A DNA stretch of 64,000 nucleotides from positions 1,054,001 through 1,118,000 of the forward strand of contig NZ_CP080524.1 of the NCBI RefSeq assembly GCF_024746795.1, written 5' to 3'. The stretch's first letter is position 1. Each line of letters begins with the position of its first letter. Positions 56,867 through 64,000 of the stretch are shown piece after piece. The position numbers were made by a program, and so were the translations under genes. Origin of the DNA: Mesorhizobium sp. AR10 (GTDB lineage Bacteria > Pseudomonadota > Alphaproteobacteria > Rhizobiales > Rhizobiaceae). The notes beneath the pieces are model-generated. The model was not told the DNA's origin. It did not search any database and saw only the letters and a program-made list of their open reading frames with translations.

Positions 56867-58183
56867 ATGATTTCAAGGGATTCCATCGTTGCGTTGTCCA
56901 GCGGCCGCCTCCCCGCCGGCATTGCCGTGATCCGCATTTCCGGCCCGAAGACTCGATTCGTTATCGAAACGATTGCCGGCAATATTAGGGATCGGGTCGC
57001 GACGCTGCGAAAACTGCGGGCGCCGGACAAAACAGTGCTCGACAGTGGTCTTGTCGTCTTCTTTCCCGGTCCCGACAGCTTTACCGGCGAGGATGTCGCC
57101 GAATTCCATGTCCATGGCGGCCGTGCGGTGGTGGCGAAGATGCTTGAGACCATCGCCGGCTTCGACGGCGTCAGGCATGCCGAACCGGGCGAATTTACCC
57201 GCCGCGCCTTTCTCAACGGCAAGCTCGACCTGGTCGAAACCGAGGCGCTGGCGGACCTGATCAATGCCGAGACCGAGGCACAGCGGCGCTTCGCCGTGCG
57301 AAACGCCGAAGGCGTCCAGAGCGAGCTGTATCTGATTTGGCGCCGCCGGCTTATCCATGCGCGGGCGATGATCGAAGCCGAGATCGATTTTGCCGATGAG
57401 GATGATGTGCCCGATTCCGTTTCGGATACGGTCTGGTCGGATGTCCGGATAATGATCGATGAGATCGATCGCCACGTCGATGGGTTTCGCGCTGCCGAGA
57501 TCATTCGCGATGGTTTCGAGGTGGTCATCCTGGGTGCGCCGAATGCTGGGAAATCGAGTCTGTTCAACGCGCTGGCGAGGCGCGATGCGGCTATTGTAAC
57601 GGATGAGCCCGGCACGACCCGTGATCTGCTCGAGGTGGTCCTGGACCTGGATGGCATGCGGGTGAGGGTGATCGACACGGCCGGCCTGCGCGAAGCACCC
57701 GGCAAGGTGGAAGCGATAGGCATCGAGAAGGCCCGCACCAAGGCACGCAGCGCCGACCTCTTGCTGTTGCTGGAGGACTTGGTGAACCCGGCTGCAGTCG
57801 GTGCAATGCCGGCCGACGTTCCGATATTGAGGATAGGGACAAAGGTCGATCTGTTGGGAGGGGGCTCGCCGACGCAGCAGTACGACGCGGCCATTTCGAC
57901 AGTTGATGGCACCGGATTGGCGGAGTTGCTGGCGGACATCGGTCGTCGCGCCGCCGCGCAGATTGGTGACGTCGGCGATATCCTGCCGTCGCGGCTGCGA
58001 CACGTCGAGCTCCTCAATGAAACGAAACGCTTCCTGCTGACGGCCGGGACGGATGGGCGCGGGCAGGAGTTGCGCGCCGAGGATTTGCGCCTGGCAGCGG
58101 ACCGGCTTGGCCGGATCGTCGGCGCCGTCGATGTCGAGGACTTGCTCGATGTCATCTTTTCGCAGTTCTGCATTGGGAAATGA
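56867..58183 (+). CDS. mnmE: tRNA modification GTPase MnmE
   Basis: A 438-residue GTPase that, with MnmG, installs the cmnm5 group on uridine 34 of some tRNAs. The N-terminal formyl-folate-binding domain (SSGRLPAGIAVIRISGP) is followed by the G domain with G1 GAPNAGKSSLFN, DEPGTTRDLLE and DTAGLREA, and it ends with the required CIGK. The stop codon TGA at 58181-58183 overlaps the first parS-like site. Confidence 0.96.
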   Translation: MISRDSIVALSSGRLPAGIAVIRISGPKTRFVIETIAGNIRDRVATLRKLRAPDKTVLDSGLVVFFPGPDSFTGEDVAEFHVHGGRAVVAKMLETIAGFDGVRHAEPGEFTRRAFLNGKLDLVETEALADLINAETEAQRRFAVRNAEGVQSELYLIWRRRLIHARAMIEAEIDFADEDDVPDSVSDTVWSDVRIMIDEIDRHVDGFRAAEIIRDGFEVVILGAPNAGKSSLFNALARRDAAIVTDEPGTTRDLLEVVLDLDGMRVRVIDTAGLREAPGKVEAIGIEKARTKARSADLLLLLEDLVNPAAVGAMPADVPILRIGTKVDLLGGGSPTQQYDAAISTVDGTGLAELLADIGRRAAAQIGDVGDILPSRLRHVELLNETKRFLLTAGTDGRGQELRAEDLRLAADRLGRIVGAVDVEDLLDVIFSQFCIGK

Positions 58184-58303
58184 CTCACGTGAAACATGGC
58201 CTGCCGATTGGGTCGATGACTCACGTGAAACATCGCGACGCGCCTGTGACTCACGTGAAACAGTGCGGCTGAGGATGCAGAGATGGCTGTTTCACGTGAA
58301 ACG
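58182..58303. other. parS: parS centromere array
   Basis: Four sites lie in 122 bases. GTTTCACGTGAAAC at 58289-58302 is the exact parS core (TGTTTCACGTGAAACG, 15 of 16). Three variants GACTCACGTGAAAC at 58182, 58218 and 58248 share the right half and differ at two core positions. They are ParB-binding candidates for chromosome segregation, close to parAB. The first overlaps the mnmE stop. Confidence 0.88.
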
Positions 58304-58377
58304 ATGGGCCGAGCATTCTTGACAGAGCGAGCCTGCGGGCACATGTGTCGAGCGAATTCGAATCCGGGAATCTTGGA

Positions 58378-60252
58378 ATGAACGATCGCTATGATGTGGT
58401 TGTGGTGGGCGGCGGCCATGCTGGGTGCGAGGCTGCCAGCGCTGCCGCGCGCGCCGGCGCCAGAACGGCGCTGGTGACGCTGCGCTTCGACACGATCGGC
58501 GTCATGTCCTGCAATCCGGCGATCGGCGGCCTTGGCAAGGGGCATCTGGTTCGCGAGATCGACGCCATGGACGGTCTGATGGGTCGCGTCGCCGACGCCG
58601 CCGGCATTCAGTTCCGTTTGCTCAATCGCCGCAAGGGCCCTGCAGTGCGCGGGCCGCGCACGCAGGCGGATCGGAAACTCTACCGCCTCGCCATGCAGGC
58701 CGCGATTCGCGCGCAGGCCAATCTCGAGGTGGTCGAGGGCGAAGCTCTCGACTTCGAGATCGTCAATGGGCGCCTGTCGGCCGTGCTGCTGGCGAATGGC
58801 CGGCGGCTCGCTTGCGGAGCTGTGGTGCTGACGACCGGAACCTTCCTGCGCGGGCTGATCCATATCGGCGAGAAGAAGATTGTAGCCGGCCGGATGAATG
58901 AACAGGCCAGTCTCGGCCTTTCGGCCACAATGAGCCGGGCGGGCTTCAAGCTCGGACGGCTGAAGACCGGCACGCCGCCGCGATTGGACGGCCGAGCCGT
59001 CGATTGGGGATCGCTGGAAAGCCAGGCCGCGGATGAACATCCCTCGCCTTTCTCGCTGATGACCGACCGCATCGACAACCCGCAGATCCATTGCGGCATT
59101 ACGCGCACGACACCGGCAACGCATGAGCTGATCCGCGCCAATCTCGGCCGTTCCGCGATGTATTCCGGCTCGATCGAAGGCGTCGGACCGCGCTACTGCC
59201 CGTCTATCGAAGACAAGATCGTCAAGTTCGGCGACCGCGAAGGCCATCAGATCTTCCTCGAGCCGGAAGGCCTGGACGACGACACGGTCTATCCAAACGG
59301 CATTTCGACATCGCTGCCCGAGGACGTCCAGCTCGACATCTTGAAGACCATTCCCGGCCTTGAGCGCGCCATCATGCTGCAGCCCGGCTATGCTATCGAG
59401 TATGATCATGTCGATCCGCGCGAGCTGCAGCCGACGCTGGAAACTAAGCGAGTCGGCGGCCTCTTTCTCGCCGGGCAGATCAACGGCACCACCGGCTATG
59501 AGGAGGCTGGAGCGCAAGGCCTGCTCGCTGGCCTCAACGCGGCGCGAAAGGCTTCGGCTTCCGACCAGATCGTGCTCAGCCGCACCGAAGCCTACATCGG
59601 CGTGATGGTGGACGATTTGACCAGCCGCGGCATAGCCGAGCCCTACCGCATGTTCACCTCACGCGCCGAGTTCCGACTGTCGTTGCGGGCCGACAATGCC
59701 GACGAGCGGCTGACGCCGCTGGCTATGAAGCTGGGAATAGCGTCGCAGCAGCGGACGCAGCGGTTCAATGGTGTCGTGCAAGATCTCGATAAGGCACGGC
59801 AACTCGCAACTGGCACGACCATGACCCCGAATGAGGCGGCGGGTCATGGGCTGCAGATCAACAAGGACGGTGTACGCCGCTCCGCCTATGAATTGCTGGC
59901 CTATCCGGGTGTCGACATCGCCTGGTTGACCAGAATCGCCCCTGAATTTGCTGCCATCGATGCCAAGACAGCCGAGCGTCTCGAAACGGAGGCGAAATAT
60001 TCGGTGTATCTCGACCGCCAGCAAGCCGACGTCACGCAGATCCGGCATGAGGAAAGCCGTTTGATCCCGACGTCGCTGGATTTTGCTTCTGTCCCAGGCC
60101 TGTCCAACGAGTTGAAGCAGAAGATGCTGACACGCCAGCCGCGCTCCATCGCTGACGCGCAGCGCATGGAAGGCATGACGCCGGCCGCGCTGGCAATCAT
60201 CGTCGCGCATGTCCGCAACACTGAGGCAGCTGCGCAAAGGGATGTTGCGTGA
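58378..60252 (+). CDS. mnmG: tRNA uridine-5-carboxymethylaminomethyl modification enzyme MnmG
   Basis: A 624-residue FAD protein, the partner of MnmE. The FAD loop is [20 protein letters not shown]; other signature parts are [48 protein letters not shown] and [14 protein letters not shown] start at the ATG at 58378, which gives the usual length; a GTG at 58345 is less likely. It is coupled to rsmG by GTGA. Confidence 0.96.
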   Translation: MNDRYDVVVVGGGHAGCEAASAAARAGARTALVTLRFDTIGVMSCNPAIGGLGKGHLVREIDAMDGLMGRVADAAGIQFRLLNRRKGPAVRGPRTQADRKLYRLAMQAAIRAQANLEVVEGEALDFEIVNGRLSAVLLANGRRLACGAVVLTTGTFLRGLIHIGEKKIVAGRMNEQASLGLSATMSRAGFKLGRLKTGTPPRLDGRAVDWGSLESQAADEHPSPFSLMTDRIDNPQIHCGITRTTPATHELIRANLGRSAMYSGSIEGVGPRYCPSIEDKIVKFGDREGHQIFLEPEGLDDDTVYPNGISTSLPEDVQLDILKTIPGLERAIMLQPGYAIEYDHVDPRELQPTLETKRVGGLFLAGQINGTTGYEEAGAQGLLAGLNAARKASASDQIVLSRTEAYIGVMVDDLTSRGIAEPYRMFTSRAEFRLSLRADNADERLTPLAMKLGIASQQRTQRFNGVVQDLDKARQLATGTTMTPNEAAGHGLQINKDGVRRSAYELLAYPGVDIAWLTRIAPEFAAIDAKTAERLETEAKYSVYLDRQQADVTQIRHEESRLIPTSLDFASVPGLSNELKQKMLTRQPRSIADAQRMEGMTPAALAIIVAHVRNTEAAAQRDVA

Positions 60253-60881
60253 GTGCTGCCTCATGGACGAGCCTGCAAGAGGCCGCCGGCCCGGTTTCAC
60301 GTGAAACATTCGATCGTCTTGTCGAATTCGAGCAGATGTTCCAGAAATGGAATCGCCGCATAAACCTGGCGGCGCAGTCGACAATGGATGATGTCTGGCG
60401 CCGCCATATTCTGGATAGCGTCCAGCTGGCGCGGCTCTCACCGGCAGCAACGCACTGGGTCGATCTCGGTTCGGGCGGCGGGTTTCCCGGCCTGGTCATG
60501 GCATTTCTGCTCACCGAGCGCGTCGGCGCCAGCATCGACCTGGTTGAAAGCAACCGCAAGAAAGCATCGTTCCTCCAAGCCGTCGTCGGGCAGTTCAATC
60601 TGCCAGCCCGCATCATCGCGCGGCGCATCGATGATAGCTATGCGCTTGTTTCTGAACCACAAATCGTCACGGCCAGGGCGCTTGCAGCGCTGCCGGCCCT
60701 GCTCGATCTATCGGCGCCGTGGCTGACAACAGGCGCGCGCGGCCTGTTCCACAAAGGCCGGGATTACCGCGCCGAGGTGGAAGAAAGCACTCACCGATGG
60801 GCATTCGATCTGGTAGAACATGCCAGCATCACCGACCCACATGGGGTCATCCTCGAATTGTCTGATTTGCGGCCTGTCTGA
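60249..60881 (+). CDS. rsmG: 16S rRNA (guanine(527)-N7)-methyltransferase
   Basis: A 210-residue SAM methyltransferase that methylates G527 of 16S rRNA; its loss gives low-level streptomycin resistance. Motif I is [29 protein letters not shown] and [13 protein letters not shown] are typical. The GTG overlaps the mnmG stop. An exact parS core at 60294-60307 is embedded in the coding sequence (VSRETF). Confidence 0.96.
   Translation: MSAASWTSLQEAAGPVSRETFDRLVEFEQMFQKWNRRINLAAQSTMDDVWRRHILDSVQLARLSPAATHWVDLGSGGGFPGLVMAFLLTERVGASIDLVESNRKKASFLQAVVGQFNLPARIIARRIDDSYALVSEPQIVTARALAALPALLDLSAPWLTTGARGLFHKGRDYRAEVEESTHRWAFDLVEHASITDPHGVILELSDLRPV
60294..60307. other. parS: parS site within rsmG
   Basis: GTTTCACGTGAAAC is the exact core (GGTTTCACGTGAAACA, 15 of 16). 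It lies in the 5' part of rsmG, 0.6 kb upstream of parA. Confidence 0.88.
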
Positions 60882-60896
60882 CTGGCAATTGGCAAA

Positions 60897-61718
60897 ATGA
60901 ACTTCTGGCATAAACCCATGATGAAGACTGGACCTCGAATCATCACCGTCGCCAACCAGAAGGGCGGTGTCGGCAAGACAACGACCGCCATCAATCTGGC
61001 CACGGCCCTCGCCGCCATCGGCGAACGGGTGCTGATCGTCGATCTCGACCCGCAAGGCAATGCCAGCACCGGCCTCGGCATCGACCGGCGCGACCGCACC
61101 GTTTCGTCCTATGATGTGCTGACCGGCGAACTGGATCTCGAGGCGGCGGCCATCCCAACCGCCGTGCCGGGTCTGTCGATCGTGCCATCGACGCTCGATC
61201 TGCTCGGCATCGAGATGGAAATCGCCTCGGCGCCGGACCGAGTGCTGCGATTGCGCAACGCCTTGCGCGCCTCCGCCGAGCGCTCTGCTGACTTCGGCTA
61301 TGTGCTGATCGATTGCCCGCCGTCGCTCAATCTTTTGACGCTGAACTCGATGGCCGCAGCCGACTCGGTGCTGGTGCCGCTGCAATGCGAGTTCTTTGCG
61401 TTGGAAGGTCTCAGCCAGTTGCTCGAGACGGTGGAGCAGGTGCGCCGCTCGATCAATCCAAATCTGACCATCCAGGGCATCGTGCTGACCATGTATGACG
61501 GCCGCAACAACCTCGCCAATCAGGTGGTGCAGGATGTGCGGGCGCATATGGGCGACAAGGTCTACGAGACCGTCATTCCGCGCAATGTGCGGGTTTCCGA
61601 GGCGCCGTCCTACGGCAAGCCGGCGATCCTCTATGACCTCAAATGCTCGGGCAGCCAGGCCTATCTGCAGCTTGCCTCCGAAGTGATCCGCCGCGAGCGC
61701 AAATTACGCGCCGCTTGA
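60897..61718 (+). CDS. parA: Chromosome-partitioning ATPase ParA
   Basis: A 273-residue Walker-type ATPase that, with ParB, segregates the origin region. The deviant Walker A is ANQKGGVGKTTTAINLA; VDLDPQGNASTGLG, LIDCPPSLNLLTLNSM and RNVRVSEAPSYGKPA are typical. Two starts are possible, ATG at 60897 and at 60918, both with weak binding sites; the first is listed. parB follows after 50 bases. Confidence 0.95.
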   Translation: MNFWHKPMMKTGPRIITVANQKGGVGKTTTAINLATALAAIGERVLIVDLDPQGNASTGLGIDRRDRTVSSYDVLTGELDLEAAAIPTAVPGLSIVPSTLDLLGIEMEIASAPDRVLRLRNALRASAERSADFGYVLIDCPPSLNLLTLNSMAAADSVLVPLQCEFFALEGLSQLLETVEQVRRSINPNLTIQGIVLTMYDGRNNLANQVVQDVRAHMGDKVYETVIPRNVRVSEAPSYGKPAILYDLKCSGSQAYLQLASEVIRRERKLRAA

Positions 61719-61768
61719 ATATCGCCGAACAATAAGCCGATTCGATACCGAAACGATCTGGACAGATA

Positions 61769-62656
61769 ATGAGCGAAGACCTTTCAAGAAAAAGACTGGG
61801 GCGGGGACTGGCAGCGCTGATCGGTGAAATCGATCGCCCGGCGGAGCCGCAAAAGCAGAGCCTGAACGCCGACGGCAAGGTGCCGATCGAGTTTCTGACC
61901 CCGAATCCGAAAAACCCGCGCCGGCATTTCGGCGATTCCGAGCTCACCGACCTCGCGCAATCGATCCGCGAGCATGGCGTGGTGCAGCCGGTGGTGGCGC
62001 GGCCGTCGCCGACGCAGCCTGGCCGTTATGAGATCATCGCCGGCGAGCGGCGCTGGCGAGCGGCGCAGCGCGCCGGGCTGACCGAGATTCCGATCATTGT
62101 CCGCGACGTCAACGATCGCACCGCGCTTGAACTGGCGATCATCGAAAACGTCCAGCGTACCGACCTCAACCCGGTCGAAGAGGCGCTCGGCTATCAGCGA
62201 TTGATCGACGATCATGGCTACACCCAGGCCGATCTCGGCCAGGTCATCGGCAAGAGCCGCAGCCATGTCGCCAATACGCTGAGGCTGCTGAAGCTGCCCG
62301 ACGTGATCCGCGACATGCTTGTCGACGGCGCGCTGTCGGCCGGTCACGCCCGTACATTGGTGACGGCCGAGGATCCGGCAGGGCTCGCCAAACGCATCGT
62401 CGAAGAGGGGCTGTCGGTGCGCCAGGCCGAGGCGCTGGCGCAGATGCCAGCGGGAAGCAGCTCGAACGGAGCGCGGCCAGCGGCGAAGCCAGGGGAAAAG
62501 GATACCGACACGCTGGCGCTGGAAAAACTGATGACCGACACGATCGGCATGATCGTGGCGATCGAGCACAAGGGGAAAGGCGGCGTGCTGCGCGTGTCGT
62601 ATCGGACACTGGAGCAGCTGGATGAATTGTGCCGGCGGTTGAAGCAAGAGCGGTAG
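61769..62656 (+). CDS. parB: Chromosome-partitioning protein ParB
   Basis: A 295-residue CTPase/DNA-binding protein that loads at parS sites and spreads. The N-terminus (KRLGRGLAALIGE) contacts ParA. CTP-binding motifs are LTPNPKNPRRHF, GVVQPVVARPS and GERRWRAAQRAGL. The helix-turn-helix lies in YTQADLGQVIGKSRSHVANT, and the C-terminal dimer region ends the protein. A GGACAG site precedes the ATG. Confidence 0.96.
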   Translation: MSEDLSRKRLGRGLAALIGEIDRPAEPQKQSLNADGKVPIEFLTPNPKNPRRHFGDSELTDLAQSIREHGVVQPVVARPSPTQPGRYEIIAGERRWRAAQRAGLTEIPIIVRDVNDRTALELAIIENVQRTDLNPVEEALGYQRLIDDHGYTQADLGQVIGKSRSHVANTLRLLKLPDVIRDMLVDGALSAGHARTLVTAEDPAGLAKRIVEEGLSVRQAEALAQMPAGSSSNGARPAAKPGEKDTDTLALEKLMTDTIGMIVAIEHKGKGGVLRVSYRTLEQLDELCRRLKQER

Positions 62657-62759
62657 ACTCTTAGCCGGCAAATTAATGCAAGGTCTTACCATCATCCTTG
62701 ATGACCGAAGGTAGGGTTGCTCGAATTCTCCAATTCCATTGTTCTGGGGCGTTTGCGCT

Positions 62760-62925
62760 GCCCCTCACCTGCCTGCCGGCATCCTCTCCCCGTATAGTGA
62801 CGGGGAGAGGGGACGCTCTCGTCGATGATTTCGCCAATCACCATTGTTGTAAGAAGCGCGCCGGCGTTGCGACGAGCCTCTTTCTCCCGTTTACGGGGAG
62901 AAATGCCCGGCAGGGCAATGAGGGG
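62760..62925. repeat. Interspersed palindromic repeat, family B, copy 2 (inverted)
   Basis: Reads as the reverse complement of copy 1 at 15236-15403: GCCCCTCACCTGCCTGCCGG at its left, GGCAGGGCAATGAGGGGC at its right, with two inner hairpins. It occupies most of the gap between parB and holA; nothing else was seen in that 313-base gap. Confidence 0.85.
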
Positions 62926-62969
62926 CGGCACCGGTTTCAACAATTGGTCGCCCCGACACAAGTTGGCGT

Positions 62970-64000
62970 TTACCGCTGCGCCAGACGGCTGCTTTCCACC
63001 GCGATGCCGAGCAGCGCCTGCCGCGCCAGCGCGACGGATAGATCCGGCCGCCGGCGGGTTTGCAGCACCGCGGCCTGCAGCCTGGTCAGCGCGCGACCAA
63101 GCGCCTCGCCGCTCCAACGCTCCAGCGCCTTCTCCACCAGCTTGCGCCGCGAGAAAAACACCGGCGGGCGCGCTGCCGCGACGACCGAGGCAGCGTTGCG
63201 GCCGCCGGAATCCATCTGGCCGCGCATGGCCTGGATCGCCTGCAACTGCCGCATGGCCGAGGACAGCACCAGAAACGGCTGGCCGGACTGGCAATGGCGG
63301 GTGAAGGCGATGTCGAAATCGCTTACTTTTCCCTCGAGCAGCGCATCGACAGCGTCGTCGAAGGAGGCGCCGGAGACGTCGCCCGACATCGCCTTGACGT
63401 CGTCGAGACCGATTTCCTTCTGGCCGTTGCTGTAGAGAACCAGCTTTTCGATCTCGCCGCGCGACGCCAGCCGGTCGCCGCCGAGGTTGCGGCGCAGCGC
63501 CTGGCGGGCATCCAGTGCCATAGTCATGTTGGCCTTGCGCAATTCGTCATCGATGACGCCGTCAATGTCCCTTGCTTCATCGGCGTAGCAAGGCAGAGCC
63601 ATGGCGGTGTCGGCGGCCTCGACGATGGCGCGCAGGCCGGTCCCCTTCTTGAGATCGCCCGCCTCGATGAGAATGATCGCATCGCGGGGCGGTTCTGAGG
63701 TCAGCGCCTTGACGTCGTCGGCAAGCGCCTTCTGGCCGCTGGCATTGCGCACCCACAAAAGGCGGCGCTCTGAAAACATCGGCACGGTGCGGGCTTCGTC
63801 GAGCAGTCGGCCTTCGTCGCGGTCCACCTCCGAACCATCGAGCCGGACCACCGAGAACGGATCGTCGAGCGGCAGCCCGGTCTTGCCTGCAAACGCCTTG
63901 GCGCGCTCGGCGACTAGCCCGCGGTCGGGGCCGTAGAGCAGGACGATCGAGATGCGCGCGTCCGGCTTCGCCAGCCACGAATCGACTTCGAACGCTTTCT
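62970..64000 (-). CDS. holA: DNA polymerase III subunit delta (partial, start beyond window)
   Basis: The frame runs from the stop at 62970 past the end of the window, so the N-terminus is missing. Visible parts are LLYGPDRGLVAERAKAFAG (N-terminal AAA-type region), DPFSVVRLDGSEVDRDEG, ERRLLWVRNASGQKAL, RDAIILIEAGDLKKGTGLR and the C-terminal collar domain with AMRQLQAIQAMRGQMD. HolA opens the sliding clamp within the clamp loader. About 343 residues are in the window. The identification is by motif and position after parB. Confidence 0.9.
   Translation of the reverse strand, partial: KAFEVDSWLAKPDARISIVLLYGPDRGLVAERAKAFAGKTGLPLDDPFSVVRLDGSEVDRDEGRLLDEARTVPMFSERRLLWVRNASGQKALADDVKALTSEPPRDAIILIEAGDLKKGTGLRAIVEAADTAMALPCYADEARDIDGVIDDELRKANMTMALDARQALRRNLGGDRLASRGEIEKLVLYSNGQKEIGLDDVKAMSGDVSGASFDDAVDALLEGKVSDFDIAFTRHCQSGQPFLVLSSAMRQLQAIQAMRGQMDSGGRNAASVVAAARPPVFFSRRKLVEKALERWSGEALGRALTRLQAAVLQTRRRPDLSVALARQALLGIAVESSRLAQR

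Noticed and set aside
56797..59517. A 906-codon open frame on the minus strand
   Set aside because: It is antisense to mnmE and mnmG, which are intact and conserved. Long antisense frames are expected in GC-rich codon usage, and it has no recognisable domain.

Overview
The window looks like chromosome of a Rhizobiales alphaproteobacterium, most likely Mesorhizobium or a close relative. The evidence is the high GC content, the gene order around the replication origin (ppsR, hemE, hemJ, rho, mnmE, mnmG, rsmG, parA, parB, holA), a CtrA-type box, clustered GANTC (CcrM-type) sites, and several families of short palindromic intergenic repeats of the rhizobial kind. The genus call is an inference from gene order and protein flavour; no database search was made.

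Layout. 0.1-8.1 kb holds mixed metabolic genes: a DCC thiol oxidoreductase, a saccharopine dehydrogenase-like protein, a DGPF protein coupled to an ECF42-type sigma factor, a GST, cysK, a LysE exporter and a periplasmic sorbosone dehydrogenase-like protein. 8.2-13.4 kb has hrcA and rph facing away from each other, then a VOC protein, rdgB and hemW, where hemW carries an apparent +1 frameshift. 13.5-21.4 kb holds rsmI-yraN, uppP, a GST-queG-epimerase run, mepA and glk. 21.6-25.1 kb is an ABC exporter, dapB, gpmA and tRNA-Leu(CAG). 25.2-28.6 kb is accessory: a TetR/GFA pair and a cNMP-domain thioredoxin-reductase-like flavoprotein coupled to a UBP-type zinc-finger protein. 29.1-36.5 kb is amino-acid and sulfur metabolism: racemase, D-amino-acid dehydrogenase, cystathionine lyase/synthase, cystathionine beta-synthase, a flavoprotein and an Rrf2 regulator. 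36.9-39.9 kb is a tauABC taurine uptake operon with a small extra gene. 40-43.2 kb has an RlpA-like protein, a PHA depolymerase and a transglutaminase-like peptidase with a CtrA box upstream.

43.2-62.7 kb is the origin-proximal core. To the left, ppsR, maf, aroE, coaE and dnaQ, then timA, mltA, smr and an HTH gene, run on the minus strand; the fxsA and secB pair is the exception. To the right, hemE, hemJ, rho, mnmE, mnmG, rsmG, parA and parB run on the plus strand. Between the two arms, 51186-51576 has an exact DnaA box, several near-matches and six GANTC sites, and is the best candidate for oriC. An array of parS-like sites lies between mnmE and mnmG, with another inside rsmG, just upstream of parAB. 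The window ends inside holA.

Most genes are packed with 4-bp ATGA/GTGA or TGATG overlaps, so translational coupling is common. The most unusual items are the parS variants that contain a GANTC site, the hemW frameshift, the flavoprotein/UBP zinc-finger pair, and four families of interspersed palindromes.
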